Assembly (NCBI RefSeq): GCF_000332175.1
Contig: NZ_KB235914.1
Location: forward strand, 2,786,868 to 2,850,867
Direction of reading: 5' to 3'
From: Pseudanabaena sp. PCC 6802
GTDB taxonomy: Bacteria; Cyanobacteriota; Cyanobacteriia; Pseudanabaenales; Pseudanabaenaceae
DNA: 64,000 bases
Shown: positions 52,226 to 61,941 of the stretch, in pieces
Layout: each line of letters begins with the position of its first letter
Numbering within the stretch: the first letter of the stretch is position 1
Program-made: the position numbers and the translations under genes
The notes under the pieces: generated by a model
Databases searched by the model: none
What the model was told of the DNA's origin: nothing
Seen by the model: the letters and a program-made list of their open reading frames with translations, nothing else

Positions 52226-53709
52226 CTGGAGTTTAGACTAAAAAGTGGTAAAAAGCAGCCAGCCATTGCAGACTGACCGCTTGATGATGGAAGCTGAAAA
52301 GACTATAAAATCAACAGCTTCATCATGATTAGTTTGGATAAACTTGAGCAATTTCGCAAGTACACGTACGAAATTATAGGGAACGGGAGAGATGCGCTGT
52401 TCGACTTGATGGATGCGGTACTGACGAGTCGGAGTGTTTCATCGTTTGTGGAACTTTCGTTAAGCCCATTATTTCGGAGGGAGTGGTCGAGTATCTATGA
52501 AGCACTGCAAGATAGTCATCCTCCACGTGAAGACTTGATGAAGCAATACATACAGCAAATGCCGGCAGCAGAGGTGACGATATTGGCGGGCGACCATACA
52601 GCCTGGTCGCGTCCCTATGCGGTGACATTACAAGAACGCACCTACGAACATCAACCTCAACCGGGAGTAGGAAGCAAACCTGTTACGGTGGGGCAAGGAT
52701 ACAGCACAATTGCCTGGATTCCAGAGTCAGAAGGGAGTTTTGCCTTACCGTTGCGGCATGAGCGGATCACCAGTTTCGAGAACCCGATTCAGAAAGCCGC
52801 TAGTCAGTTACGCTTGGTTTGTGCGGAAATTCCTGGGACTGTGCTTTTCCTGGGGGATGGCGAGTATGGGTGCGCACCATTTTTGCAGCAAACAGCAGAC
52901 ATCCCGTGTATCAAGCTGCTCAGGCTACGCCCCAACCGGGTTCTGTATCATGCCCCAAAGGATTACGAGGGGCATGGGCGACCCCATAAGCATGGAGAGA
53001 AATTTAGCCTCAAAGACTCTGACACTTGGTCTATTCCCCAAGCAGACATCACAATTGCAGAGCCTAAACTGGGACGATTGCAAATTCGTCGATGGCCAAA
53101 CCTGCACTTAAAGCAAGCCGCAGACCATCCCTTTACACTCATTCTGGTCGAACGTCTTGATATGCCTGAATCGAAACCCCTGTGGTTGATTTGGGTCGCT
53201 AAAGACGAGCCAATCTTGAGTGAGGTATGGCAAAAATATCTGCGCAGATTTGCCATTGAGCATTGGTATCGCTTGGTGCGTCAACGTCTCCATTGGACAA
53301 TCCCTCAGCTTTCTACCCCTGCTCAGATGGAGACTTGGTCGGACTTGATGCCTTTACTTACTTGGCAATTGTGGCTCGCTCGTGAACTTGTCCAAGACTC
53401 TCCTCTGCCTTGGCAGAAACCGATGACTAAATTGTCTCCTGGTCGAGTTGCAAATGCTTTTGCTTTAGTTTTGGTCAGGATTGGCTCTCCTTCCCCTGAC
53501 CCTAAACCTCGCGGTAAGTCTCCAGGTTGGCCTCTTGGGAAAAAACGAACCCAACGGATTCGTTATCCTACTGTCAAAAAACGCTATGCCAAGCCCCTCA
53601 AAAAAGCTTCCGCTGCAACTGCTTAGCTCAACTTCTTCCCTTTTATCCTCTCTCTCGCTAGTTTCTATCTAGCGAGATGCTTCTTGTTGCCTTTTAGTCT
53701 AAACTCCAG
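52226..53709 (+). mobile_element. 1484-bp IS, copy 3 (inside the NACHT gene)
   Basis: Same ends as the other copies but inserted in the opposite orientation. The target duplication is GAAAAA (52220-52225 and 53710-53715). Of the three target sites two are T/G followed by A5. Confidence 0.93.
52325..53626 (+). CDS. DDE transposase of the 1484-bp IS (copy 3)
   Basis: 433 aa, identical to the products at 11247-12548 and 30878-32179. It is co-directional with the interrupted NACHT gene, so transcription from the IS could read into the downstream NACHT portion. Confidence 0.88.
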   Translation: MISLDKLEQFRKYTYEIIGNGRDALFDLMDAVLTSRSVSSFVELSLSPLFRREWSSIYEALQDSHPPREDLMKQYIQQMPAAEVTILAGDHTAWSRPYAVTLQERTYEHQPQPGVGSKPVTVGQGYSTIAWIPESEGSFALPLRHERITSFENPIQKAASQLRLVCAEIPGTVLFLGDGEYGCAPFLQQTADIPCIKLLRLRPNRVLYHAPKDYEGHGRPHKHGEKFSLKDSDTWSIPQADITIAEPKLGRLQIRRWPNLHLKQAADHPFTLILVERLDMPESKPLWLIWVAKDEPILSEVWQKYLRRFAIEHWYRLVRQRLHWTIPQLSTPAQMETWSDLMPLLTWQLWLARELVQDSPLPWQKPMTKLSPGRVANAFALVLVRIGSPSPDPKPRGKSPGWPLGKKRTQRIRYPTVKKRYAKPLKKASAATA

Positions 53710-55424
53710 GAAAAAGCTAGAGTAGCTTTAACTGATAAAGCCTGGAGTCAGGAACACTTAGCAGAGGAAGCCGATGTATCTCGCTCGACAGTAATTAATT
53801 TCTTTGGTGGTAAGGCCGTAGATCGCCAACTTTTCGTTAATATCTGCAAAGTGCTGGAGGTGGACTGGCAGGAAATCTGCGGGCAGAAGGAGGCTAATGC
53901 TCCGGTGATGGGCGATGGAGAAACACCTACTGAGATCGAGATCGAGGCGCTCGTGCGAGAGGTACGGCAGAAATGCGAAGGCGATATCCAGACGCGGTGT
54001 GGGACGATGCGGGTGCTGGATATGTCATGCCCGATTGGGTTGGGCGATATCTACACCAACGTCAATATCCTGGAGAAGATCTCGGCAAAAAGTCGTAAGA
54101 GTATTGAGGAAATGCTCCAAGGCTTCGACCTGGAGAATTTCGACCGCTTCGGTCTGGGCGGCATCCAAAAGACAATACCGGGGCTAGAAGCAGTTGCCGC
54201 GCACTCGAAGCTGATAATTTTGGGCAAGCCGGGGGCGGGTAAAACTACATTCTTGAAACATCTGGCGATGCAATGCCATGCCGGACGCTTGCAAGCGGAT
54301 CGCGTGCCTGTTTTTATTTCGCTGAAGGATTTTGCCGAAAGCCCAGGCCAACCGAGTTTGTTGGAGTTTATCGCCGCACGCTGGGCGGGATGCGGCGTTG
54401 GCGATCGGCAGGCAGCAGAAAAAATCTTGGCGGCGGGTAGAGCGTTAATTTTATTAGATGGTTTGGATGAGGTGCGGGAAGCCGATAGTAAGCGAGTCTT
54501 GACGGAGATAAGGGAAGAATCTATAAGATTTCGCAACAGTAACTTTGTCGTCACCTGCCGCATTGCTGCCAGGGAATACGCGTTCGAGCAGTTTACGGAG
54601 GTGGAGGTCGCGGATTTCAGCGACGAGCAGATCGCCGAATTTGCAGGGAAGTGGTTCGCCCAAAAACAAGTAACTGCTAAAAGCTTTATCGATAAGCTGA
54701 AAGAAAGCAAACCAATTAAAGAATTGGCGACCAACCCTCTATTACTGACGCTGCTTTGCCTCGTGTTTGAGGAATCGGGCAATTTCGCACCCAATCGTTC
54801 CGAACTGTATAAAGAGGGATTGGATATACTGCTAAAAAAATGGAGTGCCAAGCGCGGCATCGAACGCGACTGGGCTTACAAATCCCTTTCCGTGCAAAAG
54901 CGGGAGGATATGCTGAGTCAAATTGCCCTGACAACCTTCGCGGCGGGGGATTATTTCTTCAAGCAAAAACAGGTCGAAGGTTATATCAAAGACTATATCC
55001 GCAATACTCTCAATGCTAACACCGACGAAGAGTTGCTAAACCTTGATAGCGAAGGGGTATTGAAAGCGATCGAAGCACAACACGGTTTGTTGGTGGAAAG
55101 AGCCAGCGGCATTTATTCGTTTTCCCATTTGACGTTTCACGAGTATCTGACGGCAAGAGAAATTGTCAACAATCCGGATCCGCAGGAATTGGCGAAAGTT
55201 CAAATGGAACTGGTGAGCCATATTACTGAAAAGCGCTGGCGCGAAGTGTTTTTGCTGGCGGTGGGGATGTCGCGCAGTGCCGACTACCTGCTGCAACTGA
55301 TGAAACAGAAAATCGACAGTCTGTTAGCCACAGATCTTAAATTACAAGATTTTTTGGCATGGGTCTGGGAAAAGTCCAATTCGATAGAGAAATATAAACC
55401 TGCCGCCGTCAGAGCCTTCTACTT

Positions 55425-55555
<131 letters not shown>

Positions 55556-55915
55556 ATATCGAGCCAGGCTCTGAATTTTACCACGCGCTGCAAGCGCTAA
55601 GGGATCGGTTACCCGATCCCAAAGGAGATCGGAAAACCTTCAGACCATGGTGGGAGGGCGACGGAAAAGTTTGGATTGAGGAGTTCAGACAAGTGCTAAT
55701 TAAATATCGCAATATCGGCCACGACTGGCAGTTTAGCGATACCCAGAAGGATTTGCTGAAGCAGTATTACGATGCGAATAAGCTGCTGGTAGATTGTCTT
55801 AAAAGCGATTGTTATGTCAGCAAACCTGTGCGACGGAAGATTGAGGATACTTTGCTGTTACCGATCGCTATGATAGAAAAATACGAGGAACCGGGCGATT
55901 GAAATCTATACAAGG

Positions 55916-55967
55916 TGCCTGGCGATTGAAATCGCGACTATACAGACGAAGTCCGCCTGCGCGGACT
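55916..55967 (+). repeat. REP-like double hairpin, copy 3
   Basis: GGCGATTGAAATCGC and AGTCCGCCTGCGCGGACT joined by GACTATACAGACGA. A half-copy (GGGCGATTGAAATC) overlaps the NACHT stop codon just before it (55893 onward). Confidence 0.75.
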
Positions 55968-56003
55968 AGGAGGGATGGGGTGTTTTTGGATGGAAGATAG
56001 ATT

Positions 56004-56414
56004 CTATTTAGGGGGTAGTTCCCAGGTTGGAATAATCGATTTTTGCTGATGGTGGGATTCTTGGTTTCGGATATAATTTGCTATGCGATCGATGTCTGCA
56101 TAGCCAACAGTAAAAGCACCATAGCTGCCTTGCCATTTAAAAAAGCGATCGCATTGCGTTGCATTTATGAGGTGAGAAGAACTTCCTTTTATTTGTTTCA
56201 TCAAATCGGAAATGCTCAAGGTAGGCGGGAAATCGGTCAATAAATGGATATGGTCGGCAATCCCACCCACAGCGATCGCTTGACACCCTAACTGCTGGCA
56301 TTCTCAAATAATTACTGCGCAGGTTATTTCTCGAATCTCTGGCACGAGGAGAGGCAACCTATCCCATGTTGCCCAAACGCAATGAACGTACAACTTGGTA
56401 AAATTCGCTCTCAT
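56004..56414 (-). pseudogene. REP-associated tyrosine transposase (Y1/HUH), single nonsense codon
   Basis: 137 codons from ATG 56414. The start MRANFTKLYVHCVWATWDRL is typical of the family. The HUH motif is GGIADHIHLLTDFPPT, followed by LMKQIKGSSSHLIN, FFKWQGSYGAFTVG and IANYIRNQESHH. The frame is open except for TGA at 56304-56306, where a single C-to-T change of CGA would create it. REP hairpins in opposite orientation lie on both sides, as expected for this transposase type. Confidence 0.85.
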
Positions 56415-56453
56415 TATCCTACATATCCAACATAGATTTTACCCTATTCTACC

Positions 56454-56504
56454 AGTCCGCTCAGGCGAATTCCGCCTGCATAGCCACGATTTCAATCGCC
56501 AGCC
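56454..56504 (-). repeat. REP-like double hairpin, copy 4 (inverted, variant)
   Basis: Reverse-orientation unit: AGTCCGCTCAGGCGAATTCC, then GCCACGATTTCAATCGCC. The GC hairpin is imperfect in this copy. Confidence 0.65.
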
Positions 56505-56517
56505 ACCACCCCCACCT

Positions 56518-56569
56518 AGTCCGCGCAGGCGGACTTCGTTTGTATAGCCGCGATTTCAATCGCCAAGCA
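56518..56569 (-). repeat. REP-like double hairpin, copy 5 (inverted)
   Basis: AGTCCGCGCAGGCGGACTTC then GCGATTTCAATCGCC, the mirror of copies 1 and 3. It ends four bases before the right 40-bp repeat. Confidence 0.75.
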
Positions 56570-56572
56570 CTT

Positions 56573-56612
56573 CTTTGGCATGGATATCTAATTGGGTGGA
56601 ACAGTTTTAATC
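56573..56612 (+). repeat. 40-bp direct repeat, right copy
   Basis: Identical to 51531-51570. Here the segment supplies the stop codon of the leftward pRiA4-ORF3-like gene (56607-56609) and the adjoining bases. Confidence 0.95.
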
Positions 56613-57875
56613 TTCTGCATACTTACCCCATTCATCTTCTTCATCCCAATCAGGATATTGTTTTGGGGCTTTGCCATGCGACTCTAGAATCTTTGATTTC
56701 TTGACTTTAGGATTGGGTGGCTCGACTTGCTCCAGCACGACTTGAAATTCCCAGTCATCGCCAAAATCGAAGTGGAATATCATTGTACTCCCTGGATGTA
56801 AAGGCAGATCGCCAATTCTTACGTCATCAGTGCTGGGAGACTCTTCAAGATATGGATGTCCTACTCTTGCTTCAAGGCCAAAACGGTCTTTGTAGCGATA
56901 TTCATATAGATGATCGCTATCAAATTTAAAGGCATTAAGAATAGCATAACTCAAATCGTCTAAGCTAAGTTGGGAGGGAATGGCAATGCGTCGCCATGCT
57001 TTATGGAGCGTAACTTTAAACACGAAAATGCCTGTTTGGAATTCATGCTCTGCGATCGCGAGATTATTTTGCCATTCGGGGAAGTAGGGCTGAATAGCTT
57101 CCTGCCACTCCACGATCTTGGGTTCATTTTTCTCTATTGACAACATCAACTTCTCAAAATCAAAGTTGCTTGAGAGACTCGACAGCAATCCCATCATCGC
57201 GTTACCAAAGGGCAGACGTTTTATACGTTTAATGCGCCATCCTTTTCCTTCCTCTGTTTTTCCCCTTTCTATGGCAATAAATCCAAATAGTTCCAGGAGA
57301 GCGACGTTGTAGAGTTCAGGTAGCCTCAAGTCTTCCTGTCGTTGATAGTTTTCGTAGACTGCTCCTTTATCGGGAATCCGCGACCAAAAGAGGAGGATTT
57401 TCGTCAATATGCCGAGAGGTTCGTAATAGCCACCGATCGCTTCGGGATTAGCCCTCTGTAGCCAAATTCCCAAGAGGTTAAAATAGCGCTCTGTAGGATT
57501 GAGAGTTTCCCACAATCGCATCGCTTCTGGATCTAGCGTTAGAATTTGTTTTTTGCCTTGAGTAGCGAGCAATGCTAATCCCGACGATCTCAGGAGGAGA
57601 TATAAACCATTGATATATGGATATGACTTTAGAACTGGGCGACTGAGTTTGATATCAATGGGGTGAGAGAGTTTTTGATTGATATCGGCCAGCGATCGCA
57701 TTGGCAATAGATTTTTCACCCCACTGAGTGCTATGCCATTGGGTTGCAAAAGCTCCAGCAAGATCTGAAAATCGTGCAAGATGGCACCAGGACTATCTTC
57801 GGCGATCGCTTGTTGGTGCAATAGCTGTTTGTGCGCGTCTGTGAGGGGTTGGGATTTGATGAGCGGGCTAAACAT
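56607..57875 (-). CDS. pRiA4b ORF-3-like protein
   Basis: 422 aa. The C-terminal 130 residues match the plasmid pRiA4b ORF-3-like domain: VTLHKAWRRIAIPSQLSLDDL, SDHLYEYRYKDR, GSTMIFHFDFGDDWEFQVVL (in shorter runs) and an acidic tail (DWDEEDEWGKYAED). The first 290 residues are helical, with no domain I recognise. Such proteins are common in bacterial accessory DNA; the function is unknown. Its stop codon lies inside the 40-bp repeat, convergent with the phosphohexomutase gene in the inferred ancestral order. Confidence 0.83.
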   Translation of the reverse strand: MFSPLIKSQPLTDAHKQLLHQQAIAEDSPGAILHDFQILLELLQPNGIALSGVKNLLPMRSLADINQKLSHPIDIKLSRPVLKSYPYINGLYLLLRSSGLALLATQGKKQILTLDPEAMRLWETLNPTERYFNLLGIWLQRANPEAIGGYYEPLGILTKILLFWSRIPDKGAVYENYQRQEDLRLPELYNVALLELFGFIAIERGKTEEGKGWRIKRIKRLPFGNAMMGLLSSLSSNFDFEKLMLSIEKNEPKIVEWQEAIQPYFPEWQNNLAIAEHEFQTGIFVFKVTLHKAWRRIAIPSQLSLDDLSYAILNAFKFDSDHLYEYRYKDRFGLEARVGHPYLEESPSTDDVRIGDLPLHPGSTMIFHFDFGDDWEFQVVLEQVEPPNPKVKKSKILESHGKAPKQYPDWDEEDEWGKYAED

Positions 57876-57982
57876 ATGGGGTAACGCCTGGAAAACGCGA
57901 TCGATATTAAGTTTATGGCAATCCCGCTGGTAAGAGCAAAATTCGTATTAAAATTTCAGATTCCCAAGCAGCTCGAGCCGAG

Positions 57983-58123
57983 CATAGCTGCCTTGCCATT
58001 TAAAAAAGCGATTTGCTTTTCTAAATCAATTATGATGCACGATATTGCGCTCGCTCTGTTCATTAATCGATTTGAATTTAAGCTTGCTGTCTAAAATCAT
58101 TTCCACAGATCTGGAACACTACC
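57983..58123 (+). mobile_element. IS1 3' remnant fused to a REP-transposase shard
   Basis: 57983-58012 is a 30-bp exact match to 56120-56149, a piece of the REP-transposase gene. From about 58009 the sequence aligns with the end of the IS1 remnant at 49740-49857: it reads KAICFSKSIMMHDIALALFI, then NRFEFKLAV, then the IS1 terminus (GGTAGTGTTCCAGATCTGTGG on the minus strand, ending at 58123). Upstream 57876-57982 is spacer. Confidence 0.6.
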
Positions 58124-58288
58124 GTGATGCACTGCGATCGCACTTGAATCTGTGGTACCAAAGAAGATAATGCCTGCTAAACCTCCGAAAATAGGAGGAA
58201 TGCCAAACAGTAGCGCTAGAATCAACCCAGTATTAAGTTTAGCTTTGAGTTTTAGCACTGTAGCTGTTGTTTGCTCGACAATTTTCAC
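58097..58288 (-). pseudogene. Small membrane protein truncated by an IS1 end
   Basis: From a GTG at 58288 (with GGTGGGG upstream) the frame reads VKIVEQTTATVLKLKAKL, a hydrophobic segment (ILALLFGIPPIFGGLAGIIFF) in two pieces, and GTTDSSAIAVHH. At 58123 it enters the IS1 terminus and finishes as GSVPDLWK. The original C-terminus is lost. The N-terminus resembles short cyanobacterial membrane proteins that begin KIVEQT. Confidence 0.5.
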
Positions 58289-58381
58289 AATCCCCCACCT
58301 TAGGTTCAATTGTAAATATCATACTGCAATTGCCAGGTTTCAGCTATCCTAGAAACGTACCTTCATTGGGTAAATCGAGCT

Positions 58382-58969
58382 ATGGTTGCCACATCCGATC
58401 GCATCTTGATGACCGCCGAGGAATATCTGGCTTGGGAACCAACCCAGGAAGGCCGCCATGAATATTGGGATGGCGAAGTAGTCGCCATGAGTGGCGGTAC
58501 TCGCAACCACAATCGCGTTTCTGGAAATTTCTTTAATCTTCTAGATAATGCCCTTGTCGATCGCCCTTGTGATGTTTACATTGTTGATGTCAAAGTTCAA
58601 GTAGAACCAGGGCGGAAGTACTTTTATCCTGATGTCGTAGTTACTTGCGACGATCGCGATCGCGATACCCAGATCGTACAATTCCCGTGCTTGGTTGTGG
58701 AAGTTCTATCACCCTCTACTGAAGCGATCGACCGAGGCATCAAATTTGCTAAATATCGTCAATTTGCCACACTGCAAGAATATATCCTGGTGCAAGTCGA
58801 ACAACCAGGCGTGGAGGTTTTCCGACGTAACGAGCGAGGCCAGTGGGTACTGTCGGAGTATGCTTTAGGCGATCGCCTGCACCTCGAATCTGTAGGCGTA
58901 GAATTGGCGATCGCCGACCTGTATCGTCAAGTGCAGTTTGAGAACACTAATTTAGAATTCAGTGGATGA
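58382..58969 (+). CDS. Uma2 family (DUF820) putative endonuclease
   Basis: 195 aa. The PD-(D/E)XK-type Uma2 fold shows MTAEEYLAWEPTQEGRHEYW, GTRNHNRVSGNF, YPDVVVTCDDRD (Asp of the site) and PCLVVEVLSPST (Glu-Val, catalytic strand), then KFAKYRQFATLQEYILV. Uma2 proteins are strongly expanded in cyanobacteria; few have been tested biochemically. HIP1 sites are frequent inside the gene, so it is long resident. Confidence 0.92.
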   Translation: MVATSDRILMTAEEYLAWEPTQEGRHEYWDGEVVAMSGGTRNHNRVSGNFFNLLDNALVDRPCDVYIVDVKVQVEPGRKYFYPDVVVTCDDRDRDTQIVQFPCLVVEVLSPSTEAIDRGIKFAKYRQFATLQEYILVQVEQPGVEVFRRNERGQWVLSEYALGDRLHLESVGVELAIADLYRQVQFENTNLEFSG

Positions 58970-59115
58970 GATAGGGCTAAGATAAGGAAGCGAATGTACG
59001 ATGGGATCGGCGATATCTGGTTAATTAACGATCGCCCAAAAAACTGCCTAAATACTCCGCAGAACCGAAACCGACCAGCTAAGATTAAGTAGTGTTAAGT
59101 TTGTTAAACCTACCT

Positions 59116-60312
59116 ATGCCGCAAAGTTCGCCAAGCTACACTACTACCTGGATCGACAGTGTCAGCAAAGTTGCCCCCGAAGTTTGGAATGCTTTAGCCA
59201 AGCCCCTCAAAACCCCATTCTTTGAATGGGAATGGCTGACGAACCTGGAGTCCTCCGGTAGCGCCTCCGCCCAACAAGGCTGGCTGCCCCATCACCTGCT
59301 GGTGTGGGCGGGAAACGATCTTGCGGCGATCGCGCCGCTTTACCTCAAAGGCCATAGCTATGGCGAATTTGTCTTCGACCACCAGTGGGCAGATTTAGCC
59401 CATCGCCTCGGCATCGAATATTATCCCAAACTGCTTGGTATGGCTCCCTTTACGCCTGCTGAGGGTTATCGCTTTCTGATGCTACCCGATCGCCCTGATG
59501 AAGATAAACTAATCGATCTGATCGTGTCTGAAATCGATCGCTTTTGCGATCGGCAGAATATTTCTAGCTGTCACTTCCTCTACATCGATCCAGAATGGAA
59601 ATCTAAATTGGAGTCGCGCGGCTATACGGCATGGCTGCATCACAGTTACATTTGGGAAAATCAACGCTTTAGTAACTTCGACGACTATCTCAAAAATTTT
59701 AATGCGAATCAACGCCGCAATATCAAACGCGAGCGCAAGGCGGTTAATAACGCTGGCCTCACCATGCGCGTGTATACAGGCGATGGGATTCCACATCATC
59801 TATTTAGCTTTATGTACGACCTCTACAGCGATACCTGCGATAAGTTTGGCTGGTGGGGCAGCAAATATCTCAATCGCAAATTCTTTGAGCAGTTGGAGCA
59901 TTCCTTTCGCGATCGCGTCGTCTTTGTCGCCGCCGAAGCTGAGGGGATATCCAAACCAGTTGGCATGTCATTTTGCATTCGTAAAGGCGATCGGCTCTAC
60001 GGTCGTTACTGGGGTTGCATGCAGGAGATCGAGTGCTTGCACTTTGATGCTTGCTACTATACGCCTATTGACTGGGCGATCGCGGAGGGCATTCAGGTAT
60101 TCGATCCGGGGGCGGGTGGCAGGCACAAAAAGCGGCGCGGTTTTCCAGCCTTGCCCAATTACAGTCTGCATCGATTCTATCGCCCTCGACTGCGCCAAAT
60201 TCTACTGCCCCATATCCATGAAGTAAATGAATACGAGCGGCAGCAGATCGAAGCCATCAATCAAGATCTGCCGTTTGATTTTAACCCGCCCGCGCTAGAT
60301 TCCTGCGGCTAG
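59116..60312 (+). CDS. FemAB/GNAT-like acyltransferase (DUF482)
   Basis: 398 aa from the ATG at 59116; a GTG eight codons earlier is unlikely. The protein belongs to the peptidoglycan-biosynthesis-like GNAT group: FFEWEWLTNLESSGSA, DHQWADLAHRLGIEYYPKLL, YLKNFNANQRRNIKRERKAV, SDTCDKFGWWGSKYLNRKFF, RYWGCMQEIECLHFDACYY and FDPGAGGRHKKRRGF. The family is soluble; a transfer of an acyl or aminoacyl group is likely, and the substrate is unknown. Confidence 0.87.
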   Translation: MPQSSPSYTTTWIDSVSKVAPEVWNALAKPLKTPFFEWEWLTNLESSGSASAQQGWLPHHLLVWAGNDLAAIAPLYLKGHSYGEFVFDHQWADLAHRLGIEYYPKLLGMAPFTPAEGYRFLMLPDRPDEDKLIDLIVSEIDRFCDRQNISSCHFLYIDPEWKSKLESRGYTAWLHHSYIWENQRFSNFDDYLKNFNANQRRNIKRERKAVNNAGLTMRVYTGDGIPHHLFSFMYDLYSDTCDKFGWWGSKYLNRKFFEQLEHSFRDRVVFVAAEAEGISKPVGMSFCIRKGDRLYGRYWGCMQEIECLHFDACYYTPIDWAIAEGIQVFDPGAGGRHKKRRGFPALPNYSLHRFYRPRLRQILLPHIHEVNEYERQQIEAINQDLPFDFNPPALDSCG

Positions 60313-60318
60313 CGATAA

Positions 60319-60385
60319 GACAGATCTGTTAGGACGGGGTGCAGGGGTTCTACCCTTGCACCCCGTCCTAAGCCTATTGGCTATA
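60319..60385. repeat. MITE family B, copy 2 (short, inverted)
   Basis: GACAGATCTGTTAGGACGGG, GTGCAGGGGTTCTACCCTTG, CACCCCGTCCTAAGCCTATT, then GGCTATA. It is the inverse of parts of the unit at 15752-15848, with the central hairpin lost. It lies in the convergent gap between the acyltransferase and the S4 protein. Confidence 0.65.
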
Positions 60386-60398
60386 GCTATAATTCGTG

Positions 60399-61175
60399 CT
60401 ACACGAAGCGGCTGAGTTGGACGCGGTAGCGATTTTTCTTAGTTACGGCAATTTCACCGACGGTAAGCCGTCCTTTACCCCGAATCGCAATCAGATCGCC
60501 ACTTTTGAGCTGATAGCTGGGCTGAGAGACGGTTTTCCAATTGACGCGCACATCTTCGCCAGAGATCAGGTCAACCATCTTGCTGCGGGACATGCCAAAA
60601 CCGAACGAAGCGATCGCATCTAACCTTAATGATGCTTCTACGGTCGAGAGTTCTTTCTGCTGGGGCAGACGCACCTTTAAATCTGCCAGATCGATCGATC
60701 GCACTCGCACTGGTACCGTTCGCACCTGCGCGAGATTCATTTCCAAATACGGTACTAGTTCAGGTACCAGAATAGCTTGCGCGCCCTTTTCGCCAAGAAC
60801 AATCAAGTCGCCTACCTTCTGACGTTCGATTCCAGTGCCAAGCAGCGCACCCAAAAAATCTCTATGGGAAGCCGGATCGAATAGAAAATTACCTGATATA
60901 TCTACGGCAGCGAGTTCCACCGCATTCTGTTCTAATGGCAGCTCGGCTCTGGCGATCGCCACCCTTTGCCTTTCTGCTTGGGCGTAGCCACCCCAAGCCA
61001 GAAAATGTATCTCCGTTAGCTTGCTTAAAATTTGGGTTGCCTCTGCTAACTCAGGCGGTGAGAGAAAATCACTACAAACGATCTCCCACTTCTGCACGGC
61101 CCGATCGCCCCCATCGAGCAATCGAGCGATCGCTTCCCGATTTTCTACACCATTGAGCAAGTCCCGTGGCAGCAT
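60399..61175 (-). CDS. Photosystem-II-type S4 domain (YlmH-like) RNA-binding protein
   Basis: 258 aa. The first two-thirds match the YlmH family (QKWEIVCSDFLSPPE, FLAWGGYAQAERQRVAIAR, FLGALLGTGIERQKVGDLIV). The C-terminal S4 domain has RLDAIASFGFGMSRSKMVDL, VNWKTVSQPSYQLKSGD and RGKGRLTVGE. In cyanobacteria and plants this group is annotated as photosystem II S4 domain protein; Bacillus YlmH works in ribosome rescue, so RNA binding is the safe prediction. Confidence 0.9.
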   Translation of the reverse strand: MLPRDLLNGVENREAIARLLDGGDRAVQKWEIVCSDFLSPPELAEATQILSKLTEIHFLAWGGYAQAERQRVAIARAELPLEQNAVELAAVDISGNFLFDPASHRDFLGALLGTGIERQKVGDLIVLGEKGAQAILVPELVPYLEMNLAQVRTVPVRVRSIDLADLKVRLPQQKELSTVEASLRLDAIASFGFGMSRSKMVDLISGEDVRVNWKTVSQPSYQLKSGDLIAIRGKGRLTVGEIAVTKKNRYRVQLSRFV

Positions 61176-61248
61176 CTTTTATTTTCTTTCTCTAAAGCGA
61201 AACACCATTACATTCTAGCTGCAATGAGGGGAAGGAGTAGCGATCGCC

Positions 61249-61941
61249 CTAAATGCTGTCAGGATCGATACCGAGAGCTTTCAGGCGATCGGCCAATCTT
61301 TTAACCTTTGCTTCTGCGAGCGATCGCTCTCGTTCGGATTCTCCAAGCGATCGTAAAGTCTGACTTGACTTGGGGTCGTAAAAACGAAACCGCCGATCTG
61401 GATATAAGTGCAGATCTAATCCTAATGTCTCGCTATGCAGTGAAAAAACTCCATCAGGCAAAGTCCGAGATACAATCTCTACATACTTCCCATCCTCCAG
61501 CCGCAATCCTTTCAACGATGCTGGTTTCAAATACTCCCCCATCGGGTCATACTGAAAGTATTCTTTCACCCCTAAAGTTCGATAGAGCAATGGGTTATCA
61601 TCTCGGTCTTTGCTGACAGTCCCTTTAGAAGTGATTTCTAAAACAAAATCCGGTACTTTGTTGTTCTCTAGCCATAGCTTGTAACTGGTGCGATCTGACT
61701 TATTACTACCAAATACTACAAACGTGTCCGGTGCCACCTTTTTGTCAGGGTTGCCTTCTTCATAATAGATAAACAAATTGCCTGAAACATAGACATTCTC
61801 TTGTGACTCGAACCAAACTTTGAGTGATTCAGTTGTATAGCTGAGATTACGTCTTTGTTTATCGCCTTCTGGCATTGGCTCAAAGTCCTCTTCCAGGTAT
61901 TCTATTATAGGGTTTAGCTTGGGTTGACTAGAGACTGTCAT
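61249..61941 (-). CDS. Uma2 family (DUF820) putative endonuclease, long form
   Basis: 230 aa. The Uma2 core shows QENVYVSGNLFIYYEEGN, VAPDTFVVFG (Asp), VPDFVLEITSKGT (Glu-x-Thr in the catalytic strand), then LYRTLGVKEYFQYDP. A charged C-terminal coiled coil (LGESERERSLAEAKVKRLADRL) is typical of the long subgroup. It is not closely related in sequence to the Uma2 protein at 58382. Confidence 0.9.
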   Translation of the reverse strand: MTVSSQPKLNPIIEYLEEDFEPMPEGDKQRRNLSYTTESLKVWFESQENVYVSGNLFIYYEEGNPDKKVAPDTFVVFGSNKSDRTSYKLWLENNKVPDFVLEITSKGTVSKDRDDNPLLYRTLGVKEYFQYDPMGEYLKPASLKGLRLEDGKYVEIVSRTLPDGVFSLHSETLGLDLHLYPDRRFRFYDPKSSQTLRSLGESERERSLAEAKVKRLADRLKALGIDPDSI

